Assembly: GCA_000719025.1 (NCBI GenBank)
Contig: JODP01000001.1
Span: 496,001 to 560,000, forward strand
Reading direction: 5' to 3'
DNA from: Kineosporia aurantiaca JCM 3230
GTDB taxonomy: Bacteria; Actinomycetota; Actinomycetes; Actinomycetales; Kineosporiaceae
Length of the DNA stretch: 64,000 nt
In this document: piece after piece, positions 8,621 through 16,858 of the stretch
Position numbering within the stretch: the stretch's first letter is position 1
Layout of the letters: each line of letters opens with the position of its first letter
The notes under the pieces: model-generated
What the model saw: the letters and a program-made list of their open reading frames with translations, nothing else
What the model was told of the DNA's origin: nothing
Database searches by the model: none
Translations under genes and position numbers: made by a program

Positions 8621-8635
8621 ATTACCTGGCGGCGA

Positions 8636-9199
8636 TCAGAGCAGGCTCTTCATCAACCGCTTCTCGACGTCCCAGCGGCCGTGGATACCGATCGGCTGCT
8701 CAATCCCGGTCGGCACGTATCCGAGCCGGCGATAGACCTCCGCCGCCACCGGGTTGGACTCCAGCACCCAGAGCACCAGCGTGCCCACACCCTGCCGCAG
8801 CGCCCGCTGCTCCACCGTCTCCAGCACCTGCCGGACCACGCCCTGCCGGCGCAGGTCCGGGTGCACCCAGACGGACTCGACGCACCGGGTACCCAAGACC
8901 GCGTCCGGACCGCCGACCGGATCCGGCTCGTCGAGCATCCCGGCCAGGCCGACGACCCGCCCCCCGGACCTCGCCACCAGCCAGGTCCCGCTGTTCAGCC
9001 GTAGCCGCCAGCTGCGCCGGTGGGCCAGCCGCTCGCGGGTGTAGTCGCCGCAGAAGGCCTGGGGCGAAGTGCGCAGGGCCATCAGCCGGGCCTCGCGCAG
9101 TGACTGCCAGTCGGCCTCCTGGACCGCTACCGACCCGGACTTCGCCATGGACCCGAAACTGCGCTCCGAACTGTGGAACTCGACATCCTGAATTAGCAC
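8636..9199 (-). CDS. GNAT family N-acetyltransferase (copy 2)
   Basis: A 187-residue paralogue of the neighbouring acetyltransferase, sharing the RLMALR/RLRSLR start of the domain, the CVESVWVHPDLRRQGV motif A and the LVLWVLESNPVAAEVYRRLGY motif B. It should acetylate an amine on a small molecule or protein. The GTG at 9199 is the longest start; an ATG 17 codons in (MAKSG) is an alternative, and neither has a strong ribosome binding site. A perfect hairpin separates it from copy 1, so the tandem copies can be expressed independently. Confidence 0.8.
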   Translation of the reverse strand: MLIQDVEFHSSERSFGSMAKSGSVAVQEADWQSLREARLMALRTSPQAFCGDYTRERLAHRRSWRLRLNSGTWLVARSGGRVVGLAGMLDEPDPVGGPDAVLGTRCVESVWVHPDLRRQGVVRQVLETVEQRALRQGVGTLVLWVLESNPVAAEVYRRLGYVPTGIEQPIGIHGRWDVEKRLMKSLL

Positions 9200-9427
9200 C
9201 GCCGCACCCCGTAACTACCGAAACCAGTATCACGGGCGCGCCCTCGCCGATGTTCCCAGCACGCCCGTACGCCTCAGCGCTCCCTCGATTTTCCCGCTGT
9301 TCCCGGCCCCCTGGCAACGGAGGACAACCGTCCGGTGCAGAAGCCATGCCATGCCCAGAAGCGCGAAAGGTGCACTCAGTGGCGGAACTTCAGTGCTATC
9401 AGTGGCGGTCAGCCTGATCAGCGGCAT

Positions 9428-10030
9428 TCAGCTGACGTCAGTTCCACCGGAGAGCACCAGATCGAATCCGTTCCTGGTCACCACCTCACCGAAGTAGTAC
9501 TGTTCCGCCTCGTCCCAGCGCCCGAACCAGGCGTCGTGCCAGTCATCCCCGTCCCGCGCCCGCAACCGCCGTCGCCGCACGTCAAGATCGGCTTCGACCA
9601 GAACCCGCAAATGAGTGACGCCGGTCAGCTCGGGTCGGCAGCTGTAGGCACCTTCGAGGATGATCACCGGGGCCGGGTCGACAACCGTGGGCGTGGTGAG
9701 CAGGGACCCGTCGAACGCCTCCCAGTCGTACCCGAACCAGACCGCCCGCTCACCCCGGCGCAGGGCCGCGAGCAGGGCGTATTGACGCTGCCAGTCGATC
9801 ACCCGGTCCGCCTTCTCAGCCGCGCTCCGGCCGTCCCACTCCTCCAGCGATCCGCCCGAGTAGAAGTCGTCGCCGTCGATCACCAGGCAGTCCTCCAGCA
9901 ACCCGGCCACCGCCGCCGCCAAGGTCGACTTTCCGGTCCCGGTGCGTCCATCGATCGCCACGACGAACACGTGTTCGTCGCCCCTTGCCTGGGAGATCAC
10001 CTCGACCAGACGCTGTGCCTGCCCCTCCAT
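9428..10030 (-). CDS. uridine kinase-like P-loop NTPase
   Basis: A 200-residue cytosolic kinase of the uridine kinase/phosphoribulokinase-like family. Walker A is GRTGTGKST at residues 28-36, followed by the acidic VIDGDDFY segment that in this family positions Mg and the substrate hydroxyl, and an Arg-rich lid (LDVRRRRLRARDGDDW). The phosphoryl acceptor is probably a nucleoside or other small hydroxyl compound. The ATG at 10030 faces the asparaginase gene 46 bases away, so the two share a short divergent promoter region. The gap of 228 bases before GNAT copy 2 shows only a short TCAGTGGCGG direct repeat. Confidence 0.8.
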   Translation of the reverse strand: MEGQAQRLVEVISQARGDEHVFVVAIDGRTGTGKSTLAAAVAGLLEDCLVIDGDDFYSGGSLEEWDGRSAAEKADRVIDWQRQYALLAALRRGERAVWFGYDWEAFDGSLLTTPTVVDPAPVIILEGAYSCRPELTGVTHLRVLVEADLDVRRRRLRARDGDDWHDAWFGRWDEAEQYYFGEVVTRNGFDLVLSGGTDVS

Positions 10031-10076
10031 GACATCCAGCGTGCCTCCAATTCACCGGGTACGGCAGATTGACCCC

Positions 10077-11051
10077 ATGACCAAGGTTCTGCTGATCACC
10101 CTCGGTGGCACGATCAGCTCTTCGGGAGACAGCGGCACCGCCGGCGTCATCCCTCGTAGCGGTGCCGACGAACTGGCCGGGCAACTCGCCCCCTGGCTGC
10201 CCGAGGTCGAGGTGATCCCCCACGAACTGCGCCTGCTCCCCTCCCCCTCGCTGGGCTTCGCCGACCTGTTCGTGTTGCTCGAGCACATCGCCGAAGCACA
10301 CGGGGTGGACGGCGTGGTGGTCTCGCAGGGCACGGACACGCTGGAGGAGACCGCGTTCTTCCTGGACGTGCTCGGAGCCGGCGCGCGCCGACCGGTGGTG
10401 GTGACCGGGGCAATGCGCGACCGCGACACTCCCGGGGCGGACGGCGCCGCCAACCTGGTCGCGGCCGTCAAGGTGGCCAGTTCGCCGCGTGCGTCCGGGG
10501 TACTGGTGGTGTTCGCCGACCGGATCTTCTCCGGCCGAAGCGTACGCAAGGAAAGCGCCGTCCACACCGACGCCTTCACCGCTTCGCCGTGGGGCGCCCT
10601 GGGACTGGTCCGCGAGGGCGAGGTCAACCTGCCGTTGTCCGCTGCCGGCGCCGCCACCCTGAAGGTTCCCCTGGACGTCACCCCCCTCCCCATCGCCCTA
10701 ATCAGCACCGGGGTAGACGACGACCTCCGCCTCCTCCCCGCTCTGGCCACGTCGGGCTACGCCGGAGTGGTGCTGGAGGGCATGGGCGGGGGCCACGTCG
10801 CTGCGCGCGCGGTTGCGGCCGTCGCTGCGTGCCAGATTCCCGTGGTGCTGTGCAGCCGCGCCGGCGCCGGCCCCACCCTCCGCCGGACCTACGGCTACCC
10901 CGGCGGCGAGATCGACCTCCTGTCCCGAGGCCTGCTCTGGGGCGGACACCTGACCGGCATCAAGGCCCGCATCCTGCTCATGCTCTGCCTCATGCACGGG
11001 TTTTCCGGCGACACCCTCCACCAACGCTTCGAACAAATCGCCGAGTGCTAA
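10077..11051 (+). CDS. asparaginase
   Basis: A 324-residue L-asparaginase-family amidohydrolase that hydrolyses asparagine to aspartate and ammonia. Both threonine centres are present: LGGTIS with T12, and the SQGTDTLEET block with the GTDT at 85-88, followed by TGAMR. There is no signal peptide, so it is cytosolic and resembles type I or short actinomycete enzymes. The frame is open upstream, but MTKVLLITLGGT at 10077 is the natural start. No ribosome binding site precedes it, so the message may be nearly leaderless. It is divergent from the uridine kinase-like gene. Confidence 0.9.
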   Translation: MTKVLLITLGGTISSSGDSGTAGVIPRSGADELAGQLAPWLPEVEVIPHELRLLPSPSLGFADLFVLLEHIAEAHGVDGVVVSQGTDTLEETAFFLDVLGAGARRPVVVTGAMRDRDTPGADGAANLVAAVKVASSPRASGVLVVFADRIFSGRSVRKESAVHTDAFTASPWGALGLVREGEVNLPLSAAGAATLKVPLDVTPLPIALISTGVDDDLRLLPALATSGYAGVVLEGMGGGHVAARAVAAVAACQIPVVLCSRAGAGPTLRRTYGYPGGEIDLLSRGLLWGGHLTGIKARILLMLCLMHGFSGDTLHQRFEQIAEC

Positions 11052-11078
11052 CCCCTCCCCCTGACTCCCACCCCACCT

Positions 11079-11252
11079 CCCCGTGATCATGCACTTCCGC
11101 CCCCGTGATCATGGACTTTTACCCCCGTGATCATGGAGTTTTCACCACCGGGCGCCCCCGGCCTCCCATCTACAGCAGACGCCTTCGGAACGTGCGGTGC
11201 TCGAAAAGTGATGAAAAGTCCATGATCACGGGGAGGGGGTTGCATGATCACG
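11079..11252. repeat. nested inverted-repeat cluster, unit CCCCGTGATCATGGACTTTT
   Basis: Three direct copies of a unit of about 18-20 bp lie at 11079-11096 (variant ...GCACTT), 11101-11120 and 11123-11142 (variant ...GGAGTTTT). An exact reverse complement of the second copy follows at 11214-11233, and a shorter inverted copy (TGCATGATCACG) at 11241-11252 matches the variant of copy 1. The arms are therefore nested: 1 pairs with 5, and 2 with 4, around a loop of about 94 bases. It fills much of the gap between asparaginase and the peptide importer, and could act as a terminator, a REP-like element or a protein-binding array. Confidence 0.75.
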
Positions 11253-11274
11253 ACCAAAAGAGTGCGGGGCAGCG

Positions 11275-11298
11275 CCGGAGGGAGGGCCGGAGGGAGGG
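11275..11298. repeat. two tandem 12-bp repeats (CCGGAGGGAGGG)
   Basis: Two perfect copies of CCGGAGGGAGGG lie at 11275-11286 and 11287-11298, inside a G-rich tract that continues to about 11340. The G-runs could form a quadruplex on the plus strand. The tract sits directly past the end of the peptide importer operon. Confidence 0.6.
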
Positions 11299-11325
11299 CC
11301 GGGGCACGGGGAGGAGAGGATGGGG

Positions 11326-12333
11326 TTAGGGGGAGGGGGTGGGTTGGATGAGGTCGTTGGGTTCGCGGATGGGGTGGATGCAGCGGTAGCGCACCTCACC
11401 GCCTTCGGATTCCTCCTGCGACAACGGAGGAAGCCTCTCAGCGCATTCGTCCGAAGCTCGCCAGCACCGCGTGCGAAAGTTGCACCCGGAGGGCGGATTC
11501 GTAGCTGAAGGAACCCGCCCCCGAAGCGGGATTGGCCGGGTAGCGCTGAGCAGGCGGGGCGTGGCCGAGAACAGCGCGTGTGTGTAAGGGTGGCGCGCTA
11601 CCTCCTCAACGGCCACCGCCGGAGCCTCTTCGGCGATCCGGCCGAGGTACATGGTGACGATCCGCCGGGACATCCGCCGCACGGTCTGGATGTCGTGCGA
11701 TACGAAGACCATGGCCAGGCCGAGGTCGGACTGCAGCTGATCGAGCAGGTTCAGGATCTGCGCGCGCACCGAAACGTCCAGGGCAGAGGTCGGCTCGTCC
11801 GCAACCAAAAGAGAAGGCTCCAGCGCCAGGGCCCGGGCGATGGCCACGCGTTGCCGTTGACCGCCGGAGAGCTGAGCGGGCACGGCATCCGCCACGGCGG
11901 AGGGCAGACCCACCAGATCCATCAGTTCACGGACGCGAGTGGCTCGGGTGGCGGAAGAACCCCGGTGATGCACGACGAGGGGATCGGCGATGATCCGCTG
12001 CACGGTCATCCGGCGGTTCAGCGCGGTCGACGGATCCTGAAAAACCGTGCCGACGCTGGCTCCGAAGGTCAGACGCCGCTCACGTGACGACATTTCCCAC
12101 AGCGATTGCCCCCGAAATGCGACCCGGCCCGAAGTCGGACGCTGCAAGCCCACCAGCACCCGGGCCAAAGTGGTCTTACCGCAGCCGGATTCCCCCACCA
12201 CCCCAACCGTCTCGCCGGCCCGGATCACCAGGGAGGCCTCGGTCAGGGCGTAGACCGAAGCACTGCCCAAAAGCCCCGACCCGCGAACCTTATGGACAAC
12301 GGAAACGTCCTCAAGCGTCATCAATGCAGTCAC
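11326..12333 (-). CDS. oligopeptide/dipeptide ABC transporter ATP-binding protein (OppF/DppF type)
   Basis: A 335-residue ATPase that powers uptake of peptides or similar solutes at the inner face of the membrane. It has Walker A (GESGCGKTT), the LSGGQRQRV signature, Walker B (LLVADEPTSALD) and the Cys-containing C-terminal extension (GCNFRTRCWRA) typical of the Opp/Dpp ATPases. The frame extends upstream, but the GTG at 12333 overlaps the stop of the fusion gene as GTGA and gives the usual family length. It is the last gene of a four-cistron transporter operon. Confidence 0.9.
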   Translation of the reverse strand: MTALMTLEDVSVVHKVRGSGLLGSASVYALTEASLVIRAGETVGVVGESGCGKTTLARVLVGLQRPTSGRVAFRGQSLWEMSSRERRLTFGASVGTVFQDPSTALNRRMTVQRIIADPLVVHHRGSSATRATRVRELMDLVGLPSAVADAVPAQLSGGQRQRVAIARALALEPSLLVADEPTSALDVSVRAQILNLLDQLQSDLGLAMVFVSHDIQTVRRMSRRIVTMYLGRIAEEAPAVAVEEVARHPYTHALFSATPRLLSATRPIPLRGRVPSATNPPSGCNFRTRCWRASDECAERLPPLSQEESEGGEVRYRCIHPIREPNDLIQPTPSP

Positions 12334-14252
12334 TGGGGCACCCCCACCGGGTAGTGACAGGCCACCAGATGACCGCCGGAATCGTGAACCGGCGGCAACT
12401 TGATCGGACAAACTTCATCGTTCGCCGCCGGACACCGGTCGGCGAACCGGCAGCCCTCGTTGAAGTCGGCCGGAGCCGGCACCACGCCCTTGATCTGGGC
12501 GAGCACCCGCTCCTGCTGCTCGATCGACACCACCGAAGCCAGAAGCCCTCGCGTGTAGTGATGCTGGGGTGAGGCAATCAGGTCGGCAGTGCGGGCATTC
12601 TCGGCCACTTGACCGGCATACATCACCACCACCCGGTCGGTCAGCTCGGCCACCAGAGCCAAGTCGTGCGAGACCAGCACCAACGCGAAGCCCAGTTCGG
12701 CCTGCAGGCGCAGCATCAGCTCCATCACCTGAGCCTGCACGGTGACGTCGAGGGCGGTGGTGGGCTCGTCGGCGATGATCAGGCGGGGCTCGCGGGAGAG
12801 GGCCAGGGCGATCAGGACGCGTTGACGTTGGCCGCCGGAAAGTTCGTGCGGATAGGCCCGCAGGGTGCGCTCCGGATCCAGCCCGACCAGCTGCAGCAGT
12901 TCCTCGGGCGAGCGCCGTCCACCCCGCCGGACCACCTGCTTCAGCTGACTCCGAACGGTCAGGGCGGGATTCAGCGAGGAGAGGGCGTCCTGATAGACCA
13001 TGGCGATCTCGCGGCCCATCAGCTTGCGCCGCTCGCCGGACGCCAGACCCAGCAGTTCCCGGCCGTTGAACTTCACCGAACCACCCAGAACCGCGCCGGT
13101 GGGTTGCAGGCCCATTACTGCCAGCGCGGTCAGCGACTTGCCGCAGCCCGACTCCCCGATCAGCCCCAGCACCTCGCCGGCCCGAACACTGAACGAAATA
13201 TCCTGCACCACGGCATTTCCCCGGTGTCTGGAGGGGAATTCGATCGAAAGATGCTCGACTTCCAGCACGACCGGCGCATCGTCCAAAGGTCGAACCGAGA
13301 GTCGCGCGCCCACCTCGCGGAGAGCGTCCTCCGGCAATGAAGGAGGCGTGTTCTCCGAGGCCGCGCGAGCCAGGTCAATGCGGGCCGCCTGCTGGGCCTG
13401 AGGTCGCGCGCTGGGTGCTGCCCAGGCGTCGGAAACCCCCTCGGCGAGAACGTTCAGGGCGAGCACGGTGATCAGGATCAGCAGACCGGGGAAGAACGTC
13501 GCCCACCAGCCGCCGATCAGCACCAGGTCCTTGCCGTCGGCCAGAACCGAACCCCAGGACGGGTTCGGCGGCTGGATCCCGGCTCCGATGAAGGAGAGCG
13601 AGCTTTCGAAGACGATCGCGTCAGCCACCAGGATGGTGCAGAACACCAGCACCGGGGCAGCGCAGTTGACCGCCACGTGCCGAGTCAGCGTGTAAAGCCG
13701 TCGGGCCCCGATCGTCCGTTCGGCGGCCACGTAGTCCTCGGCGTACTGGGCCAGCACATTCGCCCGCACCACCCGCGTCACCTGGGGGATGTAAAGGAAG
13801 CCGATGGCCAGGATCAGCACCGGGATGTCCCGGCCGAACACCGCGACCAGCACGGCGGCCAGCGCGATCCCGGGGAAGGCCATGACCACGTCCAGGACCC
13901 GCATCACCACCTCGTCCACCCGCTTGCTCGCGGTGGCGGTGAAGGCGCCGATCACGGCCCCGCAGACCAGCGCGAAGGCAGTGGCGAGCAGTCCGATGGC
14001 CAGTGACCAGCGGGTGCCGTAGAGCAGCCGGGTGAACACGTCGCGGCCGTTGTCGTCCACCCCGAACCAGTGGGCCCCCGAAGGCCCTCCGGTGTCGGAA
14101 CTCAAGGCGTTCGGCTCGTAGGGCGCGATCAGCGGAGCCAGCAAGGCCACCAGAATCAGCAGCGCGACGACCGAAAGGGCAATGCCGGAGGGCCAGCCCA
14201 ACCGCCGGAACCGGATTCCGGGCCGGGCCAGGTCCAGCAGCCGGGCCCTCAC
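12330..14252 (-). CDS. ABC transporter permease-ATPase fusion (DppC-DppD type)
   Basis: A 640-residue fusion. Residues 1-290 are a DppC/OppC permease with an N-terminal anchor and a five- to six-segment membrane domain. A hydrophilic linker (about 290-335) leads to a DppD/OppD ATPase (about 335-640) with GESGCGKS, LSGGQRQRV, IIADEPTTALD and a Cys cluster (CRFADRCPAANDEVC). The DNA reads straight through, so this is a real fusion rather than a frameshift; such permease-ATPase fusions are known in actinomycetes. Its ATG overlaps the DppB stop by 4 bases and its stop overlaps the next ATPase by 4 bases. Confidence 0.9.
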   Translation of the reverse strand: MRARLLDLARPGIRFRRLGWPSGIALSVVALLILVALLAPLIAPYEPNALSSDTGGPSGAHWFGVDDNGRDVFTRLLYGTRWSLAIGLLATAFALVCGAVIGAFTATASKRVDEVVMRVLDVVMAFPGIALAAVLVAVFGRDIPVLILAIGFLYIPQVTRVVRANVLAQYAEDYVAAERTIGARRLYTLTRHVAVNCAAPVLVFCTILVADAIVFESSLSFIGAGIQPPNPSWGSVLADGKDLVLIGGWWATFFPGLLILITVLALNVLAEGVSDAWAAPSARPQAQQAARIDLARAASENTPPSLPEDALREVGARLSVRPLDDAPVVLEVEHLSIEFPSRHRGNAVVQDISFSVRAGEVLGLIGESGCGKSLTALAVMGLQPTGAVLGGSVKFNGRELLGLASGERRKLMGREIAMVYQDALSSLNPALTVRSQLKQVVRRGGRRSPEELLQLVGLDPERTLRAYPHELSGGQRQRVLIALALSREPRLIIADEPTTALDVTVQAQVMELMLRLQAELGFALVLVSHDLALVAELTDRVVVMYAGQVAENARTADLIASPQHHYTRGLLASVVSIEQQERVLAQIKGVVPAPADFNEGCRFADRCPAANDEVCPIKLPPVHDSGGHLVACHYPVGVPQ

Positions 14253-15208
14253 GATGCGGTCCGAAGCCGTGGGTTGGCAACCAGGTAGAGCACGTCGACC
14301 ACCAGGTTCACCACCAGGAAACCGATCGCAATGGTCAGCACGAAGCCCTGGACCTTGGCGATGTCACCGTCGCCGACCGCCTGAATCATGTTCTGCCCCA
14401 TACCCGGGAGCGCGAAGACGGTCTCGATCACCACCGCCCCGCCGAGCATGTACCCGATCCGCAACCCCAGCACGGTCAGCGGATTCACCAGAGCGTTACG
14501 CAGCACGTTGCGCCCGACCACGACCAACGGCGGCAACCCCAGCCCGCGCGCCGTCCTCACGTAATCCTTGTCCAGTTCCTCCACCACGGAGGTCCGGATG
14601 ATCCGCGTCATCTGCGCCGCCACCGGTAGCGCCAGCGAGAACGCGGGCAGGACAAGGGCGTTGAACCAAGGACCGACGCCTTCGGACGGATTGACGTAAC
14701 CCCCGGTCGGGAAGATCCCCCGCCCGACCGCGAGCCACTGGATCAGCAGCAGCGCCACCCAGAACGGCGGGGCCGCCACCCCGACCAGGCTGACCAGCCG
14801 GATCACCTGGTCCGGCCAGCGATCCCGGAACACCGCCGCGGTCACCCCCAGCACGGTGGCCGTGGTCAGCGCGATGACGATGCCCAGCGCAGTGAGCTGC
14901 ACGGTCAGCGGGAGCGCGGTGCGGATCGTGTCGAGCACCGGTTGGTGGGTGATCAGTGACGTGCCCAGATCGCCGTGCAGCAGGTCGACGACGAAGTGCA
15001 GGTAGCGCAACGGAAGCGGATCGTTCAGCCCGTTCGCCTCGCGGAACGCCTCCAACTGCTCGGCGCTGGCGTTGCCCCCGTCGAACGCGGCCAGGGCCGG
15101 ATCGGTCGGGGCGAAGCGCATCACGATGAAGACGAACAGGATGACGCCGAGAACCAGGGGGATGAAAAGCAGCAGACGCCGCAGCAGCATCCGCGCCACC
15201 ACGATCAT
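14249..15208 (-). CDS. peptide ABC transporter permease (DppB/OppB type)
   Basis: A 319-residue permease with an N-terminal hydrophobic anchor (LLRRLLLFIPLVLGVILFV, about 8-28), the family segment MRFAPTDPA, and five further membrane spans. The cytosolic coupling helix contains the VEELDKDYVRTARGLGL stretch equivalent to the EAA loop. It forms the translocation pore with the permease half of the fusion protein. Its start overlaps the stop of the solute-binding lipoprotein by 4 bases and its stop overlaps the fusion by 4 bases, so all are translated together. Confidence 0.92.
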   Translation of the reverse strand: MIVVARMLLRRLLLFIPLVLGVILFVFIVMRFAPTDPALAAFDGGNASAEQLEAFREANGLNDPLPLRYLHFVVDLLHGDLGTSLITHQPVLDTIRTALPLTVQLTALGIVIALTTATVLGVTAAVFRDRWPDQVIRLVSLVGVAAPPFWVALLLIQWLAVGRGIFPTGGYVNPSEGVGPWFNALVLPAFSLALPVAAQMTRIIRTSVVEELDKDYVRTARGLGLPPLVVVGRNVLRNALVNPLTVLGLRIGYMLGGAVVIETVFALPGMGQNMIQAVGDGDIAKVQGFVLTIAIGFLVVNLVVDVLYLVANPRLRTAS

Positions 15209-16776
15209 TTCTTCTGCGCCCGGAGAACGTTGATGCCGGGGTAGCCCTGGGCCTGGATCCCCGTCAGACGGTCCGGCACCCAGGCGGTGACCAGCTTGGT
15301 GAAGACCACGGGGTAAAGCACGGCCTGGTCGGCGATCTGGTCGAGCACCCGCTTGTTCTCGGTCTTCGCGTCGGCCGCGGTCGGTGCGTAGGCCGCCTTG
15401 TCCATCTGGTTGTAGAGCAGGTCCGCGTCCGGCCCGGTGAACTTGGCGTAGGTCGCGGACCAGAGCGACTGCGGGCTGTAGTAGAACCGCTCGATCAGGT
15501 CCGGGTCGTTGCCGAACTGCTGCGGGTTCCCGGAGGCGGCCACCACCTGGTAGTCCTCACCGCCGTCGAGCTTGGAGAACAGAGCCTTGGTGTCCTGCGG
15601 GTTCAGCGTGGTCTTCACCCCGATCGCGTCCCAGCCCTCCTTGATCACGTTGATCGTGTCGGCGACCAGGGAGGTGTTGGTGGAGCCGAGGGTGATGCTC
15701 AGGTTGCTCACGCCGGCCGCCTGGAGCAGCTGCTTGGCCTTGTCCGGGTCGTAGCTGAAATCGGTGGACGCCTTCTGGTACGCCTCGAGTTCGGGGTTCA
15801 GGTACGAGGTCGCGCCGACGCCCTGGCCCTTGAGCGCGACCTGGACGATCTTCTCCTTGTCGATCGCGTAGTGCAGCGCCTGCCGGACCCGCTTGTCGTC
15901 GAACGGCTTCTTCCGGGTGTTGAACATCAGGAAGACGTTGTTCTGGCCCTGCACCGCCTCGACCTGGCGGCCGGCCTTCTTCAGCTGGTCGATGTTGGCC
16001 GGCGGAATGTTGTCGGCGATCTGGGCCTGCGGGCGGGCCCCGGAGATCGCCGCCACCCGCGGCGCCGCGTCCACGATCGAGCGCCAGACCATCTTGTCGT
16101 ACTGCGCCGGATGGTCGCCGTTGTACTGGTCGTTCTTCACGAACGTGGTGTGGTCCAGCGCCGCCTGTTCGGTGATCTTGTAGGGACCCGACCCGAGCGT
16201 CTTACCGCCCGCCGCGTCGTCCCACTTCCCGTCGAACACGTGCTTGGGCACGATCATCGCGGTCTCGACCCGGTCCAGGGCGTACTGGAACGGCTGTTTG
16301 AGCTGGAACTCGACGGTCGAGTCGTCCTTCGCCACCACCTTGTCCAGCCAGCCCGAGAAGAACGCGCGCAGCTGCACGTTCTCCTGCGGATCAAGAATCC
16401 GGTCGTAGGTGAAGACCACGTCGTCGGCCGTCACCGGTTGCCCGTCGGACCATTTCGCCCCGTCGCGGAGCTTGAACGTGATCGTGCGGCCGGACACGTC
16501 GTCCGGCACCGCGGCCAAGCCGGCCTCCGGCTCCCGGGTGATCGGGTCGCCGGCCACCAAGGGTTCGTAGACGTTGGTGAAGGCGGCCATCGAGAACGCC
16601 GAGGCGGTCTGGGTCGGATCCCAGCTCTGGTTGTTGCCGTAGCCGATGACGGCGGTCAGCGTGCCGGAATCGGAACTGCTGTCCGAGGAGGCGGGACCGC
16701 CGCAGGCCGCGATCAGGACCGAGGCGGTCAGGGCGAACCCGATCGCGCCCCGCCGGGTGACCATCGAGTTGTTCAT
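15205..16776 (-). CDS. ABC transporter substrate-binding lipoprotein (family 5, DppA/OppA type)
   Basis: A 523-residue extracytoplasmic binding protein of SBP family 5. The N-terminus has a twin-arginine-like TRRG, a hydrophobic stretch and a lipobox IAAC with lipidated C25, followed by a Ser-rich linker. The start ATG at 16776 has GGGGAG about 6 bases upstream; the longer frame adds a non-signal-like extension. Conserved family features include the GSGPYKI segment and LHYAIDKEKIVQ. The upstream M20 amidohydrolase suggests that it binds a peptide, N-acyl or N-carbamoyl amino acid. An 82-base gap to that gene includes an AT-rich TTAGATATATCG and may hold a promoter. Confidence 0.92.
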   Translation of the reverse strand: MNNSMVTRRGAIGFALTASVLIAACGGPASSDSSSDSGTLTAVIGYGNNQSWDPTQTASAFSMAAFTNVYEPLVAGDPITREPEAGLAAVPDDVSGRTITFKLRDGAKWSDGQPVTADDVVFTYDRILDPQENVQLRAFFSGWLDKVVAKDDSTVEFQLKQPFQYALDRVETAMIVPKHVFDGKWDDAAGGKTLGSGPYKITEQAALDHTTFVKNDQYNGDHPAQYDKMVWRSIVDAAPRVAAISGARPQAQIADNIPPANIDQLKKAGRQVEAVQGQNNVFLMFNTRKKPFDDKRVRQALHYAIDKEKIVQVALKGQGVGATSYLNPELEAYQKASTDFSYDPDKAKQLLQAAGVSNLSITLGSTNTSLVADTINVIKEGWDAIGVKTTLNPQDTKALFSKLDGGEDYQVVAASGNPQQFGNDPDLIERFYYSPQSLWSATYAKFTGPDADLLYNQMDKAAYAPTAADAKTENKRVLDQIADQAVLYPVVFTKLVTAWVPDRLTGIQAQGYPGINVLRAQKK

Positions 16777-16858
16777 GGCGACTCCCCTGTCTGCCCGGCT
16801 TGCTGACCTCGCCCCCAAACCTTAGATATATCGCCGAAATTCTGGCAATCGTGCACTC

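Noticed and set aside
11079..11252. CRISPR array
   Set aside because: The units are about 20 bp, occur in both orientations, have irregular spacing with no regular spacers, and no cas gene is near.
11105..11329. A 74-residue ORF across the inverted repeats
   Set aside because: It is formed by the repeat units and a G-rich tract, has no ribosome binding site and resembles no protein.
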